Source: CAYRKQ01 sp964621845
GTDB taxonomy: Bacteria > Patescibacteriota > Saccharimonadia > Saccharimonadales > UBA7683
Direction: 5' to 3'
Length of the DNA: 22,616 nucleotides
NCBI GenBank assembly: GCA_964621845.1
Contig: CAZUOL010000065.1
Span: 1 to 22,616, forward strand
Position numbers and translations under genes: made by a program. The notes under the pieces were generated by a model. The model was not told where the DNA came from. It was given only the letters and a program-made list of their open reading frames with translations, and did no database searches. This document shows positions 1-6,135 of the stretch, one piece after another (the first letter of the stretch is position 1; each line of letters begins with the position of its first letter).

Positions 1-29
1 TGAAGGTTCAAGTCCTTTCACCCCCACCA
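1..29 (+). tRNA. 3' end of a tRNA gene (partial, identity unknown)
   Basis: The window opens inside a tRNA. Visible are the T arm (GAAGG at 2-6, loop TTCAAGT at 7-13, CCTTT at 14-18, with one G-T wobble), the 3' acceptor strand CACCCCC (19-25), discriminator A (26) and an encoded CCA (27-29). The matching 5' acceptor strand would read GGGGGTG. Position 70 is C, so the G3-U70 pair that marks tRNA-Ala is absent unless the 5' strand mispairs. The anticodon lies outside the window, so the amino acid cannot be given. Confidence 0.85.
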
Positions 30-38
30 GATTTATAT

Positions 39-707
39 ATGTTCAAAAGAAGAAGCTTAGTTGAAAAGATGACCGTTGATGGTCATTTTATTTTTAAGAG
101 CGGCAAACATGCTACTACTAAACTAGATTATGAGCGCTTAAAACGTCGAGATCAACGGCGCGCCGCCAAACAAATCGGCGCATTAATTGCTGAAGAGTTT
201 CCAAATCTTGATGCAGTAGTTGGTGTTGCAAATGGTGCAAATAGATTGGCAGAAGACTCGGCTAAACACGTATCAAAGCTACTTGGCCGAAATGTGCTAG
301 CATTTACCACTATCAAGGATGAAAGAACCGGTGATTTCACCGTCAAAAAGGGCAATATATATGTTGGGCATAAAAAGCTTGTTGTAGTAGACGACATCTT
401 TACAGAAGGCACAACTACTGAGATAGTATCCGGCTTGTTGCACAAATTCGGGGCTAAAATTGTAGGTATAGCAACGTTAGCTAACAGAAACAACAGAGGT
501 AAAAATAGCATTCCATATCCGCACGGTGAACAGTTAGCTTGCAATGCAGAATCATACTATGTGCCGTCTGATGAGATTCATGTTGCTTCAGTCTACAATG
601 CATCAATGGACGACTACGAGGCTTCAGATTGCCCTTGGCAGCCAGAATGTCCAAGTGGAAGGGAGTTCTTTGGTACGCAAGAAGAATGGCTTGACAACGT
701 TGTATAA
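39..707 (+). CDS. Orotate phosphoribosyltransferase-like type I PRTase
   Basis: A 222-aa type I phosphoribosyltransferase, which would transfer the ribose-5-phosphate of PRPP to a base. The PRPP loop is at about residues 114-128 (VVVDDIFTEGTTTE: hydrophobic strand, two acidic residues, Thr/Gly-rich turn). The N-terminal stretch GHFIFKSGKHA (15-25) matches the start of orotate phosphoribosyltransferases (GHFxLxSGxHS). The KxHG flexible loop of true PyrE is not evident; TGDFTVKKGN occupies that region, so the substrate is uncertain and no symbol is given. The C-terminus has two Cys near a Pro/Trp-rich tail. The ATG lies only 9 nt after the tRNA CCA end with no Shine-Dalgarno sequence. ATG at 69 is an alternative but would cut into the conserved N-terminal region. 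tRNA processing may generate the mRNA 5' end. Confidence 0.8.
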   Translation: MFKRRSLVEKMTVDGHFIFKSGKHATTKLDYERLKRRDQRRAAKQIGALIAEEFPNLDAVVGVANGANRLAEDSAKHVSKLLGRNVLAFTTIKDERTGDFTVKKGNIYVGHKKLVVVDDIFTEGTTTEIVSGLLHKFGAKIVGIATLANRNNRGKNSIPYPHGEQLACNAESYYVPSDEIHVASVYNASMDDYEASDCPWQPECPSGREFFGTQEEWLDNVV

Positions 708-720
708 AGTATGATAAAGT
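691..720 (+). promoter_or_regulatory. Promoter for the leader upstream of the gene at 881
   Basis: A consensus -35 TTGACA (691-696) is followed, with an 18-nt spacer, by an extended -10 TGa-TAAAGT (TG at 712-713, hexamer 715-720). It lies in the last codons and just after the stop of the phosphoribosyltransferase gene. The predicted start near 727 would give a leader of about 150 nt. Predicted from sequence only. Confidence 0.5.
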
Positions 721-768
721 GAGATTATGGCATATTTATTGCTAACAAACCAATTGCATGTACATATT

Positions 769-838
769 CGCCCCACAGTGGTCGGATAGTATTTCCTGTA
801 TTCTAGAATCTTTAATAATGCGCTCCGACCCCGGGGCG
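769..838 (+). promoter_or_regulatory. Candidate attenuator / orphan riboswitch: antiterminator-terminator pair
   Basis: GGTCGGA (780-786) is exactly complementary to TCCGACC (824-830), a 7-bp stem that uses bases needed for the left arm of the terminator at 821-844. A second upstream segment, CGCCCC (769-774), is exactly complementary to the terminator right arm GGGGCG (833-838). The leader can therefore fold in mutually exclusive ways, with and without the terminator, which is the layout of a transcription attenuator. The 37 nt between the arms of the 7-bp stem contain a palindrome (ATTCTAGAAT, 800-809). I recognise no known riboswitch or T-box class. The regulated gene would be the GNAT-like gene at 881. 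Confidence 0.5.
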
Positions 839-844
839 TTTTTT
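821..844 (+). terminator. Intrinsic terminator within the leader of the gene at 881
   Basis: Stem CGCTCC (821-826) pairs with GGGGCG (833-838), with one G-T wobble and loop GACCCC, followed directly by six T (839-844). It sits 36 nt before the start codon at 881 and downstream of a predicted promoter, so it probably acts as an attenuator. It could instead simply end transcription from the tRNA/phosphoribosyltransferase unit. Confidence 0.7.
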
Positions 845-880
845 AGTAATCAAGAAATTCTAATCTCTAAAGGAAATATA

Positions 881-1585
881 ATGAACAACCTGAAAATAAT
901 TACGGCGGAGAATGCCGATAAATTAACACTGTACGAAGACGAACTTGTTGAGGTGTACAAAGTGGCCTTTGCTGGCCCACCGTGGTTTGAGGTCAGTCGC
1001 TGCGACACCGATGATTGCAGCACACAGCTCACCGCGCTAGATGTTGGGAGCGATTGCCCGGCTTGCGGATCGTGCCTTGGCGAAGCGTATCGAAAAGATG
1101 AACTGCTTGACGAATGGTGGGGTCAGCTTTTGATGAAAAATGCATTTATGGAAGTAATCCTGCTTGACGGTAGAGCACAGCGGGCAACACTGGCTCGCCC
1201 TACCACGCCTGACGAGCTACGCTATCGTAAATATTGGAATGTACCTGAAATGGAACGGCCAATTAAAAACTTACTTCCAACTGCTTTTGTATGGATCGAA
1301 GATACTTTTGCAGACAGAACGAGGCAGGCGACGGGGAATTTGAAGAATCGCGGCCAAACGCTGGATAGAATTGCGCAGTACTATGAGGGCGCAGTTATAG
1401 CAACTCGAACGCTTGCTGAACAAGTAGTGGGGGCTACGTTGCGTGATAAAAGAGAAAACACTGCGGTGTATATTGGCACTCAAGGAGTTGGCCGTGCCAT
1501 AGTAAGCCGCACCACGATGGTTCCAGAGCCAGAATTACCTACTGTGCCTGACGCCAGAACGCTGCTGATTATAAAAAACTCTTAA
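881..1585 (+). CDS. GNAT-like acetyltransferase with a five-cysteine cluster
   Basis: A 234-aa protein. The N-terminus (YEDELVEVYKVAFAGPPWFE, about 18-37) resembles the first helix region of GNAT N-acetyltransferases that continue AFxxPPW. A weak acetyl-CoA loop-like stretch (NLKNRGQTLDRI) comes late, then VVGATLRDKRENTAVYIGTQGVGR, similar to the C-terminal GNAT helix that follows a TR(M/T) segment. Inserted after the first helix are C41, C46, C59, C62 and C65 (Cx4C, then Cx2Cx2C), a possible metal site. Start: ATG 881 is preceded by AAAGGAAATATA, a good ribosome-binding site. The same frame is open back to ATG 758, but that stretch covers the terminator and precedes the family-like N-terminus. 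Function and substrate are unknown; GNAT assignment is by resemblance only. Confidence 0.6.
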   Translation: MNNLKIITAENADKLTLYEDELVEVYKVAFAGPPWFEVSRCDTDDCSTQLTALDVGSDCPACGSCLGEAYRKDELLDEWWGQLLMKNAFMEVILLDGRAQRATLARPTTPDELRYRKYWNVPEMERPIKNLLPTAFVWIEDTFADRTRQATGNLKNRGQTLDRIAQYYEGAVIATRTLAEQVVGATLRDKRENTAVYIGTQGVGRAIVSRTTMVPEPELPTVPDARTLLIIKNS

Positions 1586-1592
1586 CACGCGA

Positions 1593-1614
1593 TATACTAC
1601 TTGTAAGGAACTAA
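1593..1614 (+). promoter_or_regulatory. Possible hisS -10 box and ribosome-binding site
   Basis: TATACT (1593-1598) is a good -10 hexamer; the -35 is poor (TTATAA, 1569-1574, 18-nt spacer). AAGGA (1606-1610) lies just before the hisS ATG at 1616. A promoter here would give a leader of about 11 nt. Confidence 0.35.
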
Positions 1615-1615
1615 T

Positions 1616-2905
1616 ATGAGTAAATTAAGCACACAAAGTTATAAAGGGGCTCGGGATTTTTACCCTGAAGACAAACGTCTACAAAATTACATTTTTGGCG
1701 TTTGGAAGAAAGTTTGCGAGCGTTATGGTTATGAGGAATACACTGCGCCGGTGTTGGAACCTATTGAGCTCTACACATCTAAAACGAGCGATGAAATTGT
1801 TAATGAACAAACCTATAACTTTACCGACCGAGGTGGCAGAAATGTGGTGTTACGGCCAGAAATGACACCAAGTGTTTCGCGAATGGTTGCGGCTCGCCGT
1901 CAAGAATTGGCATATCCTGCACGGTGGTATTCTATTCCGGACTGTTGGCGTTACGAGCGCCCGCAGCGAGGACGAAATCGCCAATTCTGGCAGCTCAATG
2001 TTGACTTATTTGGCGTAGCCACCATTGATGCAGATCTTGAAATCATTACCCTGGCTGACGCTATTATGAAAGAATTTGGCGCTACAGATGAAATGTTTCA
2101 GATCAAAATCAATAGTCGCAAGCTTATCAACTTGATCATGAGTCAGTACCTTGAGCTCGACGCTTCACAGGGTAAGCAAATGGTTCAATTGTTTGATAAA
2201 AAAGACAAAATCAAGCCTGCTGAGTTTGTAGAAAAAGCAAAAGGTATTTTTAAGCCTGAAAAGCAAAAAGAATCTCTCGAAAAGCTTTCAAAGTTGCTCA
2301 AGGCAAAAAGTCTGGCAGAGCTTCCTGAAGAAATTCGCACATCACAATCTGTTAAGGAAATACAAATGTTGTTCACACTTCTTAGTGAGCATAACATTAC
2401 GTCTGCATCCTTTGATATCACACTTATGCGCGGGTTCGATTATTACACTGATATCGTGTTTGAGGTATTCGATCTTGATGTGGAGAACAATCGTTCTATG
2501 TTCGGTGGTGGTCGTTATGATGGATTAGTGGCAGCGTTTGGTGCTGAGCCATTACCCACAGTAGGGTTTGGTATGGGTGATGCGCCTATAGAAAATTTTC
2601 TGGCAAGTCATCGATTGGAGCCACAGCTTCAATCAACCACTGAAATCTATGTAGTGGTGGTTGGCGATGTGCTTCGTGAAGCGCAAAAAATAGCCAATGA
2701 GCTCAGATCGAAAGGTCTTAATGTCGCAATCGATATTACTGATAGAAAGCCTGAAAAACAACTCAAGGCCGCACTTAAGCTAGGCGTGCCGTATCTACTG
2801 TTTGTCGGCGAAGAAGAACTAAAGAATAAAAAGTACATTTTACGTAACGTGGAAACCAAAAAAGAAGATGTACTCAGTATTGCTGAAATTGCAAAAGTGC
2901 AGTAA
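1616..2905 (+). CDS. hisS: Histidyl-tRNA synthetase
   Basis: A 429-aa class II aminoacyl-tRNA synthetase that charges tRNA-His in the cytoplasm. Seen: the N-terminal GARDFYPED; PEMTPS (81-86); motif 2 with WRYERPQRGRNRQFWQ (111-126), holding the ATP/3'-end contacts; the histidine-specific MRGFDYY (271-277), with the catalytic-type Arg at 272; GGGRYDGL (297-304); and a C-terminal anticodon-binding domain from about 343. An insertion domain (about 180-255) is Lys-rich. Oddity: the motif 3 region reads GFGMGDAPIE (317-326), where most HisRS have GFxxGxERL, so the usual motif 3 Arg is missing. My impression is that CPR HisRS often carry a MGD-type motif here, but I cannot verify it. AAGGA precedes the ATG. 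Identity is secure. Confidence 0.97.
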   Translation: MSKLSTQSYKGARDFYPEDKRLQNYIFGVWKKVCERYGYEEYTAPVLEPIELYTSKTSDEIVNEQTYNFTDRGGRNVVLRPEMTPSVSRMVAARRQELAYPARWYSIPDCWRYERPQRGRNRQFWQLNVDLFGVATIDADLEIITLADAIMKEFGATDEMFQIKINSRKLINLIMSQYLELDASQGKQMVQLFDKKDKIKPAEFVEKAKGIFKPEKQKESLEKLSKLLKAKSLAELPEEIRTSQSVKEIQMLFTLLSEHNITSASFDITLMRGFDYYTDIVFEVFDLDVENNRSMFGGGRYDGLVAAFGAEPLPTVGFGMGDAPIENFLASHRLEPQLQSTTEIYVVVVGDVLREAQKIANELRSKGLNVAIDITDRKPEKQLKAALKLGVPYLLFVGEEELKNKKYILRNVETKKEDVLSIAEIAKVQ

Positions 2906-2941
2906 TAAAGCGCGCTATTGGCACAAAGATTTACTGCAGGC

Positions 2942-3310
2942 ATGAGTAAAGAAAATAGCGCCGAAGCAAATAAAGATGCTGAACCCTCGAGGCAACAAAC
3001 ACTACTTGAACTTGCTGAAATTATCGGTGGCGCGGCGCTTTCAGGTCTTGGGCTGGCAGTTGCAATTGACGCTATGAGTGGTGCCGCGCACAATCTCGCA
3101 GCAGTTGCTGGTGGTCTCATAGGTTATGCATCGGGGATATCAATTGTGCTTGATGGATCAAGAAGGTCTAACAGAAATGTTAGGCTAGGGGCAGAAACTG
3201 ATCGTCAACGCCAACAGCTGCACGAACAGGCTTTAGGCGATTGTGATCTTGAGGTTGCAGAATTTCCAATCATCGATCTTACTGGAAATGATTTTCCAGA
3301 TGTGAGATAA
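2942..3310 (+). CDS. Small predicted two-helix membrane protein, unknown function
   Basis: A 122-aa protein I do not recognise. A charged N-terminus (Glu/Lys/Asp-rich, about 1-25) is followed by two hydrophobic, Gly/Ala-rich segments (about 27-43 and 52-70) joined by a short linker, then a basic stretch (RRSNRN) and an acidic C-terminal tail. This suggests a helical hairpin in the inner membrane. The start is uncertain: a TTG at 2918 would add 8 residues. Neither has a Shine-Dalgarno sequence. ATG 2942 is chosen because a -10-like TTTACT (2930-2935) sits 6 nt upstream, as in other genes here, but no -35 accompanies it. It begins 36 nt after hisS and may be read through from it. Its stop codon overlaps the tig -10 box. 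Confidence 0.6.
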   Translation: MSKENSAEANKDAEPSRQQTLLELAEIIGGAALSGLGLAVAIDAMSGAAHNLAAVAGGLIGYASGISIVLDGSRRSNRNVRLGAETDRQRQQLHEQALGDCDLEVAEFPIIDLTGNDFPDVR

Positions 3311-3311
3311 T
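3303..3311 (+). promoter_or_regulatory. tig extended -10 promoter
   Basis: TGa-GATAAT (3303-3311) is an extended -10 element ending 8 nt before the tig ATG. The -35 is weak (TGGAAA, 3283-3288). The predicted start is within about 2 nt of the ATG, and there is no Shine-Dalgarno sequence, so the mRNA should be leaderless or nearly so. Confidence 0.5.
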
Positions 3312-3319
3312 CGGCACTT

Positions 3320-4597
3320 ATGAATGTAAAACGAATCAATAAATCACAAACCGAAGTCGAACTTGTAATCAGTTCAGACAAAGAGCAGCTAGAAAAGCTA
3401 AAAGATCACGTTGTGGGTCACTTTAAAGATAAAGTGAAGGTCCAAGGTTTCCGACCCGGAAAAGCCCCGGCCAAAATGCTCGAAAAAAACATTGATCCAA
3501 ATCAGCTTCAGCAAGAGTTTTTGCAAGAAGCAATTGAGACGTTGTATCGACAAGCAGCCGTTAATGAAGATGTAAAACCGCTCAATTCACCAGAGATCAC
3601 AGTTAACAAATTCGTGCCCTACAACGAGTTGGAATTCACGGCGAGCTTTGAGGTTTTGCCGCCAGTGAAACTCGGCGATTACAGCAAAATTAAAAAAGCG
3701 GCTCCAAAGATTGAAGTGACCGCCCAAGAAGTCAATGATGTGATTGACAACCTAAGAACACGTGTTTCTAAGAAAGAGCCAGTGGAGCGTGCGGCCAAAA
3801 ATGGCGATGAAGTTCTGATTGATTTTGAGGGGGTGAACGAAAAAGGTGATGTTGTGGCAGGGGCAAGCGGCACCGATTATCCACTTGCACTCGGGAGTAA
3901 CACCTTTATTCCTGGTTTTGAGAGTGGCTTGATAGGTGTAAAAGCCGGTGACAAAAAAGATCTTAAGCTTAGTTTTCCTAAAGATTACCATGCGGCAAAT
4001 CTAGCGGGCACAAAAATTACCTTTAAAACAACCGTGAAGGCAGTAAAAGAAGTGGTTTTACCAAGTGCTGATGATGCCTTTGCGTCGAGTGTGGGTCCGT
4101 TTACAACACTTGCTGATCTCAAAAAAGACATTAAGGCCCAGCTGAAGGATCAAAAGACTCAAGAGGCGAGCAATAAGGTTAAAGACGAAATCATTGAAGA
4201 GTTGGTAAAGAAAACGACGTTGGTATTACCACGAATCCTCGTAGCTGATCAGATTGAAAGCTTAGAGCAGGACATGCGCCAGAATCTTACCTACCGAGGC
4301 ATTACACTGCCAGAATATGTAAAACAAGAAGGCTACAAAGATGAGGTTGAGTGGAAAGAAAAAGCCCTTAAGCCTCAAGCCGAACGGCGAGTGTCAGTCG
4401 GCATTGTGCTTGCTGAGGTTGCCGAGAAAGAAAAACTGACGATTACTGACGCTGAGTTGAAAGAACGAATCGCTCTGTATCAGCAGCAATACCAACAGGG
4501 CGGTAACTTTGATACACCAGAAATGCAACGAGAGGTCATTTCTCGGATGTTAACTGAAAAAACTGTCGACTTTTTGTATACCCTTGCAACAAAATAA
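3320..4597 (+). CDS. tig: Trigger factor, ribosome-associated chaperone / prolyl isomerase
   Basis: A 425-aa trigger factor, which binds the ribosome exit tunnel at L23 and L29 and shields nascent chains. The three usual parts are visible: an N-terminal ribosome-binding domain with the signature GFRPGKAP (43-50); an FKBP-type peptidyl-prolyl isomerase domain from about 163 to 245 (GDEVLIDFEG, then LGSNTFIPGFESGLIG); and a long, charged helical C-terminal arm region. Length is usual for the family. It sits upstream of clpP, a pairing common in bacteria (often with clpX following, absent here). It appears to have its own promoter and no Shine-Dalgarno site. Confidence 0.96.
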   Translation: MNVKRINKSQTEVELVISSDKEQLEKLKDHVVGHFKDKVKVQGFRPGKAPAKMLEKNIDPNQLQQEFLQEAIETLYRQAAVNEDVKPLNSPEITVNKFVPYNELEFTASFEVLPPVKLGDYSKIKKAAPKIEVTAQEVNDVIDNLRTRVSKKEPVERAAKNGDEVLIDFEGVNEKGDVVAGASGTDYPLALGSNTFIPGFESGLIGVKAGDKKDLKLSFPKDYHAANLAGTKITFKTTVKAVKEVVLPSADDAFASSVGPFTTLADLKKDIKAQLKDQKTQEASNKVKDEIIEELVKKTTLVLPRILVADQIESLEQDMRQNLTYRGITLPEYVKQEGYKDEVEWKEKALKPQAERRVSVGIVLAEVAEKEKLTITDAELKERIALYQQQYQQGGNFDTPEMQREVISRMLTEKTVDFLYTLATK

Positions 4598-4603
4598 TTG
4601 TTC

Positions 4604-4628
4604 TGCGCCAGGGTCCGTCCTTAGCGCA
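4604..4628 (+). other. Hairpin in the tig-clpP intergenic region
   Basis: TGCGC (4604-4608) pairs with GCGCA (4624-4628); an inner AGG/CCT pairing extends it. No T-run follows on the + strand, so it is not a standard terminator. It could be a 3'-end stabiliser for tig mRNA. Confidence 0.3.
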
Positions 4629-4659
4629 AGGGTAAGAAAAGCGTGGTGAATTGGCAGTC

Positions 4660-4688
4660 TTGCGTTTAGAGTGCTAAATTGCTACTAT
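4660..4688 (+). promoter_or_regulatory. clpP promoter, leaderless layout
   Basis: -35 TTGCGT (4660-4665), 17-nt spacer, -10 TACTAT (4683-4688), then 6 nt (AGAGCT) and the clpP ATG at 4695. The predicted transcription start falls on or beside the A of the ATG. No Shine-Dalgarno sequence is present. Confidence 0.65.
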
Positions 4689-4694
4689 AGAGCT

Positions 4695-5279
4695 ATGCTA
4701 GTCCCAACCGTCATTGAACCAACTTCTCAAGGTGAGCGCGCTTTTGATATCTACAGTCGCTTGCTACGAGACCGCATCATCTTTTTGCATGATGAGGTAA
4801 ATGAACATACCGCTGGTTTGATAGTGGCACAGCTTCTATTTCTAAACAGTGAAGACGCTAAAAAAGATATCTACATGTACATAAATAGCCCTGGTGGACA
4901 TGTGTATGATGCACTCGCGATTTACGATACGATGCAACACGTGAGTAATGATGTTCAGACGTTCGGTATTGGCGTGCAAGCGTCTGCGGCAGCGTTCCTA
5001 CTTAGTTCTGGGGCTAAGGGCAAGCGTTTTTTGCTACCTAATGCAACAGTGATGATTCACCAACCTTCAAGCGGTACACGCGGAAAGGTAACTGATCAAG
5101 AAATTGATTTGAAAGAATCACTCCGCATCAAGCGACTTCTTGAAGAAATTATGGCAAAAAACACAGGCCAAAAACTCGAAAAAATGCATCATGACATGGA
5201 GCGCGATTTTTGGATGACGGCCAAAGAATCTGTTAAGTACGGATTGGCCGACAAGGTTATCACTAAATCGCCAAAATAG
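4695..5279 (+). CDS. clpP: ATP-dependent Clp protease proteolytic subunit
   Basis: A 194-aa serine peptidase that forms the tetradecameric ClpP chamber and degrades proteins fed by a Clp ATPase. The catalytic triad is complete: Ser97 in QASAAAF, His122 in MIHQP and Asp171 in ERDFW, the same numbers as mature E. coli ClpP. The N-terminus MLVPTVIEPTSQGERAFDIY is the usual one, which fixes the start at ATG 4695. The longer GTG start at 4671 would place the promoter -10 box inside the gene. The oxyanion-side sequence reads ASAAA rather than the common ASMGA. No ClpX or ClpC gene is adjacent. Confidence 0.97.
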   Translation: MLVPTVIEPTSQGERAFDIYSRLLRDRIIFLHDEVNEHTAGLIVAQLLFLNSEDAKKDIYMYINSPGGHVYDALAIYDTMQHVSNDVQTFGIGVQASAAAFLLSSGAKGKRFLLPNATVMIHQPSSGTRGKVTDQEIDLKESLRIKRLLEEIMAKNTGQKLEKMHHDMERDFWMTAKESVKYGLADKVITKSPK

Positions 5280-5294
5280 GTAAACCGCTTAAGG

Positions 5295-5323
5295 TTGATA
5301 TCCGTTTGGGCAGAGCTTACAAT
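5295..5323 (+). promoter_or_regulatory. Promoter of the GNAT gene at 5330, leaderless layout
   Basis: -35 TTGATA (5295-5300), 17-nt spacer, -10 TACAAT (5318-5323), then 6 nt (TGCGCT) and ATG 5330. The spacing is identical to that of clpP, and again no Shine-Dalgarno sequence is present. Confidence 0.65.
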
Positions 5324-5329
5324 TGCGCT

Positions 5330-5974
5330 ATGAGTATACACACTTCAGAAACGGGATCGGGATACGTAATCCGGCCTATAGAAGCCACCGATTGGCGTAA
5401 TGTCAGGGATGCTGTGCTATCGAACCACGATAGACTAGCGGTTGACTTTCCTCTTCTGGAACAATCCTACTTAAGTGTAGATGATGCGCGTGCTCGAGTG
5501 GGTGCAAGCGCTGAGTTAACGGCTGATCCAAACTCAGGGTACGATGTTTTAGTAGCGAGTGACGGAGGTGTAATACTTGGTGTTGGGACGCACCAACAAC
5601 TTGGCCGCAGGGCAATGTGGTTTCTTGGGCTCAGAAGTCCGAGGGATAAGAACGGTATTAGTTTCCAGTATGACGAAGCATCGCTTGTTGCCGGTTGGAC
5701 AGTAGCGCATCATCCATCGGATCTTGCATACAAAGGTTTAAGGACCATATTTAGTCTTAAATCGCCCAAATCACCTGATAAGGTACACGTTCACGCAACC
5801 TTGATTAGAGATGGAAACGTGGCAGCAAGGCAGGTTGCTGAAAAAGCTGGCATGTTTCAAACTCACCGGTCTACTATGATGCCAATTACTCACAAGAGAG
5901 CTCGAGTCGCTGGTGTGAACGATGGCGTGATGTTATCCAGATCCATCTGGACACATTTCCGACGGTTTCAATAA
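5330..5974 (+). CDS. GNAT acetyltransferase, RimJ/RimL-like
   Basis: A 214-aa protein with the general pattern of RimJ/RimL-type N-acetyltransferases, which move an acetyl group from acetyl-CoA to an amine. Seen: the opening strand and helix (YVIRPIEATDWRNVRDAV, from residue 12); a central strand (VILGVGTHQQL); a strand-helix region ASLVAGWTVAHHPSDLAYKG in place of the acetyl-CoA loop; and a C-terminal DGNVAARQVAEKAGMF, matching the family's N-xx-(A/S)-x-x-x-x-E-K-x-G-(F/M) helix. The acetyl-CoA loop itself is degenerate. ATG 5330 is preferred over TTG 5306 because of the promoter spacing. Substrate unknown. Confidence 0.7.
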   Translation: MSIHTSETGSGYVIRPIEATDWRNVRDAVLSNHDRLAVDFPLLEQSYLSVDDARARVGASAELTADPNSGYDVLVASDGGVILGVGTHQQLGRRAMWFLGLRSPRDKNGISFQYDEASLVAGWTVAHHPSDLAYKGLRTIFSLKSPKSPDKVHVHATLIRDGNVAARQVAEKAGMFQTHRSTMMPITHKRARVAGVNDGVMLSRSIWTHFRRFQ

Positions 5975-5980
5975 TGACAG

Positions 5981-6009
5981 TTGATTTATAGTTTTTAAGT
6001 GTGTACAAT
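5981..6009 (+). promoter_or_regulatory. rpoB promoter
   Basis: -35 TTGATT (5981-5986), 17-nt spacer, -10 TACAAT (6004-6009). The predicted start near 6016 gives a leader of about 120 nt before rpoB, in contrast to the leaderless layout just upstream. Confidence 0.6.
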
Positions 6010-6036
6010 TGGTGGCAAGAGGTAGTGTAAGGTCTG

Positions 6037-6073
6037 CTTTGCTATGAAAGAAATTTCGTGCACGATAGCAAAG
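6037..6073 (+). promoter_or_regulatory. Perfect 9-bp hairpin in the rpoB leader
   Basis: CTTTGCTAT (6037-6045) and ATAGCAAAG (6065-6073) are exact complements enclosing a 19-nt loop that itself holds the palindrome GAAATTTC (6050-6057). It lies mid-way in the predicted rpoB 5' leader. No T-run follows, so it is not an intrinsic terminator. A role in autogenous control or RNase processing is possible but not shown. Confidence 0.5.
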
Positions 6074-6135
6074 TATCTCATCTTAGGTAACTTCGGCGAA
6101 CAACAATTTAACTCTATAAGGAGCAGTATCTGCCT

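Noticed and set aside
1..29. Calling the partial tRNA tRNA-Ala from its implied GGGGGTG acceptor
   Set aside because: Position 70 is C, so the G3-U70 identity pair is missing, and the anticodon is outside the window.
758..880. N-terminal extension of the GNAT-like gene to ATG 758
   Set aside because: The stretch covers a hairpin terminator with six T, and a good Shine-Dalgarno sequence stands before ATG 881 where the family-like sequence begins.
4671..4694. Longer clpP from GTG 4671
   Set aside because: The extension would contain the promoter -10 box, and MLVPTVIE at ATG 4695 is the usual ClpP N-terminus.
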